DNA of 64,000 nt, taken from contig BJOX01000344.1 in NCBI GenBank assembly GCA_009731375.1, positions 478,524 through 542,523 of the forward strand, written 5' to 3'. This DNA comes from Paulinella micropora. Taxonomy: Eukaryota > Cercozoa > Imbricatea > Euglyphida. Under the pieces are notes generated by a model that saw nothing but the letters and a program-made list of their open reading frames with translations, was not told the origin of the DNA and ran no database searches. Below are positions 43,049 to 52,688 of this stretch, piece after piece (position 1 is the first letter of the stretch; every line of letters starts with the position of its first letter). The position numbers were made by a program, and so were the translations under genes.

Positions 43049-46000
43049 ATGTCGCAATTCAAAAGTTTATTAGGCCTTAATGAGCTGGCCGTCGATAGTC
43101 TAAATATACTTAACCTCGATTTAACGAACACTAATATCGTCGGCTTAAACACGGATAGAGTGCCAGAAGATGCTGACCCTGTAAATCTCTACTATACTGA
43201 CAGCCGATTTGACACACGACTGGCTACCAAAAGCACTGCGGACATTAAAGAAGGAAAAAATCTATACTACACCTAGCAACGAGTGAGGGATAATGACGAA
43301 GTTAAAGCCTCAACTCAACACCGCTCTAATACGAGTAATCCGCACCAAACCAGTTTATACAATTTGATAGATACAAACATATCCACACCAACGGTCGGTC
43401 AATACTTAACATACAACGATGTGGATGGTAAATGGAGGAATACCACCCTGGGGTCAATAGACACACTATCTGATGTAGTCATAACCGCACCAGTGGCGAT
43501 GAATAATTATCTAACATATAATTCAATAAACTGGGTAAATAAAACCTTTCCGATAAATGTTGATGAATTCGGCAATATTAATATGGGAGGGTATTTGAAC
43601 ATAACAGGAGTAAATTTACTAAATACGATATTGGTTTCTTCAATCATAACCACTGCGACATTTGATGATGCTTTCGACACACTGCTAGCCATCAAGTCAA
43701 CCACCAACTTAGCAGAAGGAACGAACCTTTACTATACGAATGCGAGATTTGACACACGGCTAGCCACTAAATCAACCACCAACTTAGCAGAAGGAACGAA
43801 CCTTTACTATACGAATGCGAGATTTGACACTCAATTAGCAACAAAGAGCACAACCAACTTAGCCGAAGGAACTAATTTATACTAGCGTACCACCGCGAGA
43901 TTTAATACGGACTTTGATACACTGCTAGGAACTAAATCAACTACCAACTTAGCAGAGGGAACAAACTTATATTATACTAATGCTAGGTTTGACACTCAAC
44001 TAGCAACTAAATCAACTACCAACTTAGCAGAGGGAACAAACCTTTACTATACCACCGCGAGATTTAATACGGACTTTGATACACTGCTAGGAACTAAATC
44101 GACTACCAATTTAGCAGAGGGCACTAATTTATATTACACTAATGCGAGATTTGATACACAATTGGCAACTAAGAGCACAACTAACTTAGCCGAAGGAACA
44201 AATTTATACTATACTAATGCGAGGTTTGACACTCAACTAGCTACTAAATCAACTACAAACTTAGCAGAGGGAACAAATCTATACTATACGACCGCGAGAG
44301 ATAATTCAAATTTTGACACACTGCTCGCTACTAAATCAACTACTAACTTAGCCGAGGGAACAAACCTTTACTATACAACAGCCAGAGCGAATACGGATTT
44401 TGACACACGGCTCGGAACTAAATCAACGACCAATTTAGCCGAGGGGACTAATCTATACTATACCACAGCAAGGGCTAACACGGACTTTTACACACGGCTA
44501 GGCACTAAATCAATAGATGCTTTAAGTGATGTAATAATAACGACACCAGCAAACGGTCAATTACTCACATACAACGGCTCAAACTGGGTAAATTCCACTG
44601 GGTCGCTGGCTTTCCTTGCTTTGTCAGGCGGGACGATGACGGGCGATGTAAAATATGGGGCCTCTGCTTTTACTCTATACACAGCCCCGCAGACTATGAC
44701 AACTAATTCAGCGCCTTCTCCGTTTGTTGCTTCTGCTTCTAATGAATATAACCCCGCTTATTATGCTTTTAATGCTAATCAAAACGACTACTGGACAACG
44801 GCTATATATTACAATGACACGACGGGAGTTTATACAAGAGTTCCCGCGACAACGAACACATGGGGTGGTGTTGGATATACTGGCGAATATATAAAAATTG
44901 ATTTAGGGGCGATATACAGGATAAAAACTTATTATGTGCGGTCTTCTTCTGCGAACTTCATCGAAACTACCCCGTCTATATGGTATGTGGGGACAAGCAC
45001 AGACAATGCGACATACACTTTATGAGATAGCAGGAGCGGGGAGGCGTGGGCAAGTCAAACGACAAAGACATATAGCCCCGCTTCAAATGCTACCGCCAGA
45101 TATATTATTTTCGTAGTAAATAAAACGGGAAGTGGCGGAACATCATTTAGGAGCCAACCCCGTATAGCCAGTTTGTATTTTGATTATGAGACATTTAACT
45201 ATGATATAACGAATGTTAGAAATATGACTGGCTACTCAATAACGACCAGCGGTGCCATAACGGCTAGCGGATTGATAACGGCGAGTTCGGGATTGACAGG
45301 AACCACATTAACGGCCAGCGGATTGATAACGGCAAATGCGGGAGTTGATATGAAAATTATATCAAATGTAGCCACTCCATCGGCTTCAACAGACGGAGCA
45401 AATAAAACTTATGTTGATACATTAGACGGGCAAAATGTGAAATTAACTGGAACCCAGACAATAGCAGGAACAAAGGAATTCAGCGGAATATTGGTGACTT
45501 CCCTCGGTGTCCCGTGTATAGTAGGAAGGAATACAAAGGGAACAGGTGCGACAGGAGGAAGAGTTATATGGAACTAGCAACAATATAAATGGTCCGCACA
45601 TACAAGCATTCGTTCATTCATCTGTTTATCCCATATTTCAACAATTAAACTGGAGCCAAGACAACATTTCTTTACATTTTGATTGTTATTGGGACGGTAG
45701 TGCTTGGAAATCAAGCAACGCAAACTCTAACTTTCAAATATACAAGATAAGCAACAAACTAACTTTTTATTGTAATACTGGAACAACGGTAGGAAACAAT
45801 ATAACTTGGACTGAGGCTATGAATATTAATACGACGGGAGAGGTAAACATCCCAACAGCATCTAGCGGATTTTTAACACTAAGAAAAAGGCCAGGTTATA
45901 CTTACGACCCACAAGTATTTTTTAAATCAGGAGGATATACAAATTATTCTGTAATAGGTGCTTTTCAGGGTTTGCTTCATGGTTGGAGTACTTCAAACTC

Positions 46001-46451
46001 ATCAGGTGAGCCTTCTGGTAATTATAATTATGTTCCTGTTAACGGTGCTTGGACATACACATCTGACAGGCGATTAAAATCAGATATTCAAACATTAAAC
46101 TGCGGGGATTGTTGTGAGAAATTAATAAAAATAAATTGCTGTTCATATTATTGGAAAACGGACGAGAAGAAAGAAAAAAAGAGCCACGGATTTATTGCTG
46201 ACGAAGTAAAAAAAAATATTTCCAGAATTTGTATCTGAAAGTGGAATAAAAGCAGATGACGGAGAAAGCAACCTTGAAGGCATAAAATATACAGACTTTA
46301 TTCCAATATTAGTTAGTGCTTTTCAGCATTTAACGGAAAAAGTGATTAATTTAGAAAAAGAAAATAAAACTTTACTTAATATACTACAAGACCAAGCGAA
46401 CCAATTAGCAGAAATTAGAGCAGTCGTATTTCCTCCCAATGCCGCCGCCTA
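43049..46451 (+). pseudogene. phage-like repeat fibre with S74 chaperone domain, broken
   Basis: ATG 43049 (MSQFKSLLGLNELAVDSL). About nine to ten repeats with core TTNLAEGTNLYYTNAR are followed by a beta-rich domain, TASGLITA repeats, and a C-terminal intramolecular chaperone of the peptidase S74 type: SDRRLKSDIQ, YYWKTDEKK, HGFIADEV, then a coiled coil (SAFQHLTEKVINLEKENKTL). In phage fibres this domain drives trimer folding and cleaves itself off before the Ser-Asp. Stops: TAG at 43274-43276, TAG about 43883 from a 3-base insertion, and TGA at 45023-45025 where element 1 has Trp. Frameshifts near 45568 and in an A run near 46208-46216. The start of the next gene overlaps its end. Confidence 0.8.
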
Positions 46452-46783
46452 GATTACACCCACCGCCACTTATTGATATGTCAGAAGGAGAACTGACACC
46501 AGAGTTAAAGAACCGTGTGCTAGATGTCCAAATTAAGCAGGAAGAAAAAAAAATAGACCACGAATACGAAGACAACAGGGACTGTTGTATGACTAAGCGA
46601 AAAACTGACAGCCGTCTTATTAAATACTTATTTCAAATGGGTATCATTATTGCCATTATTACTCTTTGTATCGTTAGGCTGTCTGAAAAGAACTTGCCGT
46701 GCGAGGTTGCCAACACGTACGTCGGAATTTTGACCTTACTCATCGGCATATGCCTTCCATCGCCATCTAGTTCAAAGAAATGA
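46439..46783 (+). CDS. membrane protein with two transmembrane helices (114 aa)
   Basis: The ATG at 46439 overlaps the last codons of the fibre frame in another frame. A Pro-rich start (MPPPRLHPPPLI) and charged region precede two hydrophobic helices (YLFQMGIIIAIITLCIV and YVGILTLLIGICL) with a short Cys-containing loop. Similar small proteins ending in a PSP motif accompany fibre genes in other viruses, so a virion membrane role is plausible. It is missing from element 1, lost with the fibre 3' end. It converges with and overlaps the next gene by 12 nt. Confidence 0.6.
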   Translation: MPPPRLHPPPLIDMSEGELTPELKNRVLDVQIKQEEKKIDHEYEDNRDCCMTKRKTDSRLIKYLFQMGIIIAIITLCIVRLSEKNLPCEVANTYVGILTLLIGICLPSPSSSKK

Positions 46784-47014
46784 GCATTCATATAGTTGAG
46801 TTTTATACCAAGAGCTATCACCCGCACAGATTAGCGGAATGGCTTCATCAAAACTAACACACCAATCGCTCATCGGCTTATACACACATCCCTTTTGGAT
46901 ACAATAAACACAACTTTCATTTTTTTTATCACTGACCCGCGAATAGAAATCACAGGCGGTCCGAGCAGAAATATTAATTAATAAAAAGTTTATAAAGATT
47001 GGTATAGGCGACAT
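46772..47014 (-). CDS. small membrane-anchored Cys-rich protein (80 aa)
   Basis: Intact homologue of 11745-11978: an N-terminal hydrophobic segment (MSPIPIFINFLLINI), RTACDFYSRVSDKKNESC, VYCIQKGC and SFDEAIPLICAGDSS. Its ATG shares the CATG at 47012-47015 with the divergent gene. The conserved Cys pattern suggests disulfide bonding outside a membrane. Function unknown. Confidence 0.65.
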   Translation of the reverse strand: MSPIPIFINFLLINISARTACDFYSRVSDKKNESCVYCIQKGCVYKPMSDWCVSFDEAIPLICAGDSSWYKTQLYECSFL

Positions 47015-47385
47015 GACGGAGTATAAATATCAGCGGATTATTTTTCTAAGTAATGATTTTGTTGGCGGGGTTAATGGTAGCAAGACATTCGACAAAAACA
47101 TTCAAATGAACTTTACACCGACTAGAATGAATGTTAAGTTTATCCACTACATGAACAATTCAGCCGAGACTAAAACAAAAATCCTTTATATGGACCGCAT
47201 TGGAATTATTGGCACATTCGCAGACAGCACCACGGCAAACATTTCAAATCTCGGGTATAATTGTTACATTCGCAGACTGGACCGACGGACAATACACTTT
47301 TAAAGTGCTTAAAACGGACAGCGGTAATATTGAGACCGACCAACTAGCTGGAAGAATTGTTATTTGTTTAGAATTTCTCGCCTGA
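47013..47385 (+). pseudogene. conserved small PLV protein, one frameshift
   Basis: MTEYKYQRIIFLSNDFVGG through NIQMNFTPTRMNVKFIHY and DRIGIIGTFAD is in one frame; a shift near 47265-47275 moves to the frame carrying DGQYTFKVLKTDSGNIETD and GRIVICLEFLA, ending at 47385. Element 1 is intact in the region broken here and broken in the region intact here, so together they define a protein of about 122 aa. It is followed 15 bp later by the ATPase. Confidence 0.7.
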
Positions 47386-47400
47386 TAAAAATATAGAGTG

Positions 47401-48219
47401 ATGGAGAAGATTAACGATATACGAGTTAGACCAGTTAAGCAAAACGGAGATGGCGACAAGTTGGCAAAAGGATATAAGTTATTTGATGAGCCGTTCGCTA
47501 ATATTTTTCTTCTCGCTCGCAAGAAGAGCGGTAAGACCACGGCACTGTTCGAAATCCTGAAACGAACGACCGACAAAAAGACCAGCATTGTTATTATAGC
47601 CAGCACGATACACAAAGACCACATCTACAAAGAAATGGTTAAGCACTTCAAGAAGAAGGGAAACCCGATGGCGATATATACATATTTGAAAGCGGACGGC
47701 TACAGTGTAATCGGTTACGAGTTAGATAAACTGAATAAACCAGATGAGGAGCATGAAGGCGAAATTGTTCAGGATGGAAAAGAAGAACCGAAGCCGAAGT
47801 TTCTTTATTTTGGTAAAGAGGACGAAAAGAAGAAGCAGGGGCAAGCCACCGCACCCCCATCCAAGTATCAAACTCCCGAAGTCGTGTTCGTGTTAGATGA
47901 TTTGGGTAGCGGGCTAAGGGATAAGTCAGTTAGCGACCTGTTAAAGAAGAACCGCCACTACAAGTCAAAAGTGATTATGAGCTCTCAGTATCTTAACGAC
48001 CTGCGACCTGAGGCAATTAAACAGCTAGACTACCTTCTTATTTTTCCTGGTCAGAGCGTTGATAAAATAGAGCTCGTATACAAGCATCTAGACCTCGGCT
48101 ACGACCTTGAATACTTCATTGAAAAATATCACGAGGCGACGAAAGAGAGGTTTAACTTTTTGTATGTTGATGCGGTTTCTGATGAACTACGGCAAAATTT
48201 TAATAAACGATTTTTGTAA
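47401..48219 (+). CDS. A32/FtsK-HerA-type genome packaging ATPase
   Basis: Intact, 272 aa from ATG 47401 (MEKINDIRVRPVKQ). Walker A is ARKKSGKTT and Walker B is VVFVLDDLGSG; the sensor-like VIMSSQYLNDLRPEAIKQL is identical in element 1. It packages DNA into preformed capsids. The Lys/Pro-rich insert between the motifs differs from element 1 (KKKQGQATAPPSKY). An adjacent small conserved gene upstream and a basic protein gene downstream are in the same orientation, suggesting coordinated late expression. Confidence 0.92.
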   Translation: MEKINDIRVRPVKQNGDGDKLAKGYKLFDEPFANIFLLARKKSGKTTALFEILKRTTDKKTSIVIIASTIHKDHIYKEMVKHFKKKGNPMAIYTYLKADGYSVIGYELDKLNKPDEEHEGEIVQDGKEEPKPKFLYFGKEDEKKKQGQATAPPSKYQTPEVVFVLDDLGSGLRDKSVSDLLKKNRHYKSKVIMSSQYLNDLRPEAIKQLDYLLIFPGQSVDKIELVYKHLDLGYDLEYFIEKYHEATKERFNFLYVDAVSDELRQNFNKRFL

Positions 48220-48253
48220 TTTATTATTAATTATTTTTTTTTCATATATTATA

Positions 48254-48574
48254 ATGGTCGTGAAAACAACGAGGGTTCAAGTCATTCCAACAGTCGGAAA
48301 AATAACAAGAAACTCAAGCACAATGGCGGGCGGAAAAAAGAAAACTGGTCGCAAGAAACAAAAGGGTTCTGGGCAGAAGGGAGGTAAAATAAACTGGGAA
48401 AAGGTTGGCAATACATTTAGGAATATTAATAACTATTTGAAAAAAGACAAAACAATCTCTCGCTTCGCTGGAGCTTTGGATAGAGTTGGCGTTCCTTATG
48501 CTGGCAAAGTTCAAAAGGTTGCGAGCGATATGGGATACGGAAAGCAACGAGGTCGTGGGGCGCTTAAATTCTAA
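48254..48574 (+). CDS. small basic virion-like protein, first copy (106 aa)
   Basis: MVVKTTRVQVIPTVGKITRN, then a Lys/Gly-rich segment and RVGVPYAGKVQK, ending GYGKQRGRGALKF. The start at 48254 follows a T-run/TATA context; an in-frame upstream extension is excluded because it overlaps the ATPase. A second copy at 49787-50107 encodes the same protein. Probable DNA-binding core protein, by charge and position. Confidence 0.65.
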   Translation: MVVKTTRVQVIPTVGKITRNSSTMAGGKKKTGRKKQKGSGQKGGKINWEKVGNTFRNINNYLKKDKTISRFAGALDRVGVPYAGKVQKVASDMGYGKQRGRGALKF

Positions 48575-48630
48575 GCCCACAGATAATATTAAACTAAAAT
48601 TTTTATTATTTTTTTTACTAATAATATAAA

Positions 48631-49418
48631 ATGGTAGTGAAGCCGAAAAAGAAAACTAAGCAACGACCGCCGAGGATATACAGAACGAAGGATGGTCGGC
48701 CATATATCAAAGTAAAAGGCAAACGAGCATATCTAAACTTTGGAAATAAGAAAAAGGACTTATCAACACTTCAAATTGTTAAGCTGTTTATGAAATACTT
48801 GAATAAAACAAAATCAAATAAACCGTGGCCGCACCATAAAGACAAAAGCAAACTGAAAGAAGTTCAAAGCCTGTCAGAGATTGAACAGAACACAAGAATT
48901 GCTATTCAAGACCACTTAGATAAACTCAAGCAGGAGAAATATGAAAAGATAGAAGCCATAGACAAGAAGGAGAAAGCGGACATTGAAGAAAAAGACCAGG
49001 AAAGGAAGAGGCAACACCGCAAAGAATTAGCCGACATACAAGAAAGACAGGATGAAAAGAACCGCGAACTCAGGAAAGAGCAACGACTTATTGATGAATT
49101 ACGAACAACTAAGCAAGGACTATTAACAGCGCCTATTGAAGAAAAAACGCCAAAAAAATACACTCCAAAATCATCTCCAAGTGGCATAGTTGATATAACT
49201 GATGAAGTAAACAAGCAAGCAAAAGATTTGAAAGACGAAAAGAGAAAAAGAATTATTGATGCTATGTTTACAGAGGGTATGAGATTACAACGAAAAAATA
49301 CTGGAAAACCTAAACATCACGTCGTAGTATCCAGTCTCATAAAAGCAGGTTTTGATATTAAAATTGTAAAACCAAAAGGCAAAAAGAAAAATTATTCAGA
49401 GACATTGAAACAATGGTT
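48631..49418 (+). CDS. coiled-coil/protease gene, copy cut by an N gap
   Basis: Identical, as far as I can compare, to the first 787 bp of the intact gene at 50164. It stops at a 332-N gap (49419-49750), and the sequence after the gap restarts upstream of the basic-protein gene. This is most simply a scaffolding duplication; a genuine tandem duplication is also possible. Confidence 0.6.
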
Positions 49419-49750
49419 NNNNNNNNNNNNNNNNNNNNNNNNNNNNNNNNNNNNNNNNNNNNNNNNNNNNNNNNNNNNNNNNNNNNNNNNNNNNNNNNNN
49501 NNNNNNNNNNNNNNNNNNNNNNNNNNNNNNNNNNNNNNNNNNNNNNNNNNNNNNNNNNNNNNNNNNNNNNNNNNNNNNNNNNNNNNNNNNNNNNNNNNNN
49601 NNNNNNNNNNNNNNNNNNNNNNNNNNNNNNNNNNNNNNNNNNNNNNNNNNNNNNNNNNNNNNNNNNNNNNNNNNNNNNNNNNNNNNNNNNNNNNNNNNNN
49701 NNNNNNNNNNNNNNNNNNNNNNNNNNNNNNNNNNNNNNNNNNNNNNNNNN
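49419..49750. other. assembly gap of 332 N
   Basis: It separates two nearly identical segments, 48220-49418 and 49751-50951. The only difference I noticed is a T versus C before CATATATTATAATGG. Confidence 0.95.
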
Positions 49751-49786
49751 AATTTATTATTAATTATTTTTTTTCCATATATTATA

Positions 49787-50107
49787 ATGGTCGTGAAAAC
49801 AACGAGGGTTCAAGTCATTCCAACAGTCGGAAAAATAACAAGAAACTCAAGCACAATGGCGGGCGGAAAAAAGAAAACTGGTCGCAAGAAACAAAAGGGT
49901 TCTGGGCAGAAGGGAGGTAAAATAAACTGGGAAAAGGTTGGCAATACATTTAGGAATATTAATAACTATTTGAAAAAAGACAAAACAATCTCTCGCTTCG
50001 CTGGAGCTTTGGATAGAGTTGGCGTTCCTTATGCTGGCAAAGTTCAAAAGGTTGCGAGCGATATGGGATACGGAAAGCAACGAGGTCGTGGGGCGCTTAA
50101 ATTCTAA
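49787..50107 (+). CDS. small basic virion-like protein, second copy
   Basis: The same 106 codons as 48254-48574, with the same T-run and TATAATGG context. It is followed 56 bp later by the full-length protease gene. If the duplication is an assembly artefact, this is the single real copy. Confidence 0.65.
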   Translation: MVVKTTRVQVIPTVGKITRNSSTMAGGKKKTGRKKQKGSGQKGGKINWEKVGNTFRNINNYLKKDKTISRFAGALDRVGVPYAGKVQKVASDMGYGKQRGRGALKF

Positions 50108-50163
50108 GCCCACAGATAATATTAAACTAAAATTTTTATTATTTTTTTTACTAATAATATAAA

Positions 50164-51756
50164 ATGGTAGTGAAGCCGAAAAAGAAAACTAAGCAACGAC
50201 CGCCGAGGATATACAGAACGAAGGATGGTCGGCCATATATCAAAGTAAAAGGCAAACGAGCATATCTAAACTTTGGAAATAAGAAAAAGGACTTATCAAC
50301 ACTTCAAATTGTTAAGCTGTTTATGAAATACTTGAATAAAACAAAATCAAATAAACCGTGGCCGCACCATAAAGACAAAAGCAAACTGAAAGAAGTTCAA
50401 AGCCTGTCAGAGATTGAACAGAACACAAGAATTGCTATTCAAGACCACTTAGATAAACTCAAGCAGGAGAAATATGAAAAGATAGAAGCCATAGACAAGA
50501 AGGAGAAAGCGGACATTGAAGAAAAAGACCAGGAAAGGAAGAGGCAACACCGCAAAGAATTAGCCGACATACAAGAAAGACAGGATGAAAAGAACCGCGA
50601 ACTCAGGAAAGAGCAACGACTTATTGATGAATTACGAACAACTAAGCAAGGACTATTAACAGCGCCTATTGAAGAAAAAACGCCAAAAAAATACACTCCA
50701 AAATCATCTCCAAGTGGCATAGTTGATATAACTGATGAAGTAAACAAGCAAGCAAAAGATTTGAAAGACGAAAAGAGAAAAAGAATTATTGATGCTATGT
50801 TTACAGAGGGTATGAGATTACAACGAAAAAATACTGGAAAACCTAAACATCACGTCGTAGTATCCAGTCTCATAAAAGCAGGTTTTGATATTAAAATTGT
50901 AAAACCAAAAGGCAAAAAGAAAAATTATTCAGAGACATTGAAACAATGGTTGTACACTCAAAAATTTACAGAAAAAATAACTTCTCCTGAGGATGGATGG
51001 GACACACTAGATAAACTTGTAAAACAAAAGACAACACCGCAGACAAAACAACCACCAACGACACCCCAGACACCTCTGGGGCAAGCCCCCGCACCCCCCG
51101 ATCAGCAGACCCCTAGTTCCCCAGAGGCTAAACAGCTTATATTTGAGTTGACACAGGGACAAGCCCCCGCACCCCCAGACACACAACCACCACCCCCAGA
51201 TACACAACCCACAACGGACACACAACCCCCGCCTTTAGAAGATGCCACTCCGCAAGATGGAGAGGGCAAAGGCTTAATGACGCACGAAATAAATGAGATT
51301 ATGAAAAAACATAAGTGGTTTCTCGGCACAGTTCCCAGCGACCAGCTCAACACTTTGAACCCAGGAAGCAGAAAGCGATACGGTTTCATAATGAATTTAG
51401 ACCGCCATAATCAAGGAGGCTCGCACTGGATAGCAGTTTGGATTTCTTTGAATGGAGACAGGGCTGTTGAAGTTTATGACCCGCTAGCAGAATATGAGCC
51501 GACTGAACTTTTCCAGCAACAAATGAAACAGCTGTTAGATAAAAGCCGTCCTGATAGTTATTTATTAATGAAGGTCAATCAAGTAAAACAACAGAGTGAT
51601 ACCTCTGATACCTGCGGATGGCACAGTATGCGGTTTCTTTTAGAGCGGGCGAAAGGAACCCGTTTTAAATTCGCCAGCGGATGGACTGATTTGAAGGAGA
51701 AGGAGGCGGAGGAATTGAAATCGCAGAACGGCTACGGCTTTGGTACATTCATTTAG
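50164..51756 (+). CDS. coiled-coil protein with Ulp1/adenain-like cysteine protease
   Basis: Intact, 530 aa. Residues 1-65 hold a basic motif (RPPRIYRTKDGRPYIKVKG) and STLQIVKLFMKYLN; 80-170 is a charged coiled coil; 285-370 is a Pro/Gln-rich linker (QAPAPPD repeats); the C-terminal 150 residues are the protease, with His421 in SHWIAVW, Asp439 in VEVYDPLA and Cys484 in SDTCGWHSM. Family members cleave capsid or core precursors during virion maturation. The fusion to a long coiled-coil and Pro-rich region suggests virion tethering. It precedes penton and MCP genes on the same strand. The element 1 copy is broken and has lost the His. Confidence 0.88.
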   Translation: MVVKPKKKTKQRPPRIYRTKDGRPYIKVKGKRAYLNFGNKKKDLSTLQIVKLFMKYLNKTKSNKPWPHHKDKSKLKEVQSLSEIEQNTRIAIQDHLDKLKQEKYEKIEAIDKKEKADIEEKDQERKRQHRKELADIQERQDEKNRELRKEQRLIDELRTTKQGLLTAPIEEKTPKKYTPKSSPSGIVDITDEVNKQAKDLKDEKRKRIIDAMFTEGMRLQRKNTGKPKHHVVVSSLIKAGFDIKIVKPKGKKKNYSETLKQWLYTQKFTEKITSPEDGWDTLDKLVKQKTTPQTKQPPTTPQTPLGQAPAPPDQQTPSSPEAKQLIFELTQGQAPAPPDTQPPPPDTQPTTDTQPPPLEDATPQDGEGKGLMTHEINEIMKKHKWFLGTVPSDQLNTLNPGSRKRYGFIMNLDRHNQGGSHWIAVWISLNGDRAVEVYDPLAEYEPTELFQQQMKQLLDKSRPDSYLLMKVNQVKQQSDTSDTCGWHSMRFLLERAKGTRFKFASGWTDLKEKEAEELKSQNGYGFGTFI

Positions 51757-51812
51757 ACCCCGCCAGTGAAATAAAAATATATTTTAGAATATATAATATA
51801 CTTGGAGGTGCG

Positions 51813-52627
51813 ATGGAGTACAAAGGTGGGAGAAGTTCGGGCATCTATTACATAAACAGCAAAAATAGGATAAACGGCACAGATAGCGACTTTACTCACT
51901 CTTTGGATTTAAGAGGGCTGGACAATCCAACACATTGTAAAATTTTACATATCTATGTGCCGAAGTCGTATTACTCTGTGGCCAGTCCTTACAACACTTT
52001 TACTCTGAGCGAAAACGGCAACGAGGCGGTCATTACGATACCCGAGGGCAACTATACGATGAACAACTTAAAAAATAAGCTGGCCGAAGTGTTAACCGCA
52101 GACAGCCCGAACAACTACGTGTACACGATAACGAGCAACAACACCAACACTGACCCCGAAGATGGTAAGTTATTGTTTACTGTGGCGAACAATCCAATTA
52201 ACATTCAACCGCGGTTTGTATTTGATGACGAAACTCGCATCGACGAAGTAATGGAGTTTGAGCGGTCTTCTACTTATTTCTTCACTAATAATACACTGAG
52301 GTCGTCAAATGTCATAATATTGACGGGCGAAAAAAATTGTATCTACAGTCGGACCTGATTGGCGAAGGCGACAACCACGTGCTTCAAGAAATATACACAG
52401 CGAATGAAATCCCGTTCGGATCTGTTATCTACGATGGAAGCGGGTCGGAGTATGGTAAAAGACTGTCAGCCAATTCTAACAATGTATTTAGGTTTTACTT
52501 AACTGACGAAAACGACCAACCCATTAACCTAAACGGTCTCGGTATTGTTATGACATTGTTGATTTACCGCGAGACGAATTATTTTAATTTATTTTCATCA
52601 TTTTTTAATTTGTTGAAATCTCGGTAA
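51813..52627 (+). pseudogene. penton-like minor capsid protein, one frameshift
   Basis: ATG 51813 (MEYKGGRSSGIYYINSKNR). Open to 52358; a shift in the A run at about 52330-52336 leads to the frame MYLQSDLIGEGDNHVLQEIY through GSVIYDGSGSEYG and RFYLTDENDQPINLNGL, ending at 52627. Over its whole length it matches 15432-16244 of element 1. Beta-rich and directly upstream of the MCP, as expected for the single-jelly-roll vertex protein. A homopolymer indel makes sequencing error likely. Confidence 0.78.
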
Positions 52628-52688
52628 TTTAATTATTTATTTTTTTTCTATTTACAAAATATAGAACCACAAGCACTTACAAAAAAAA

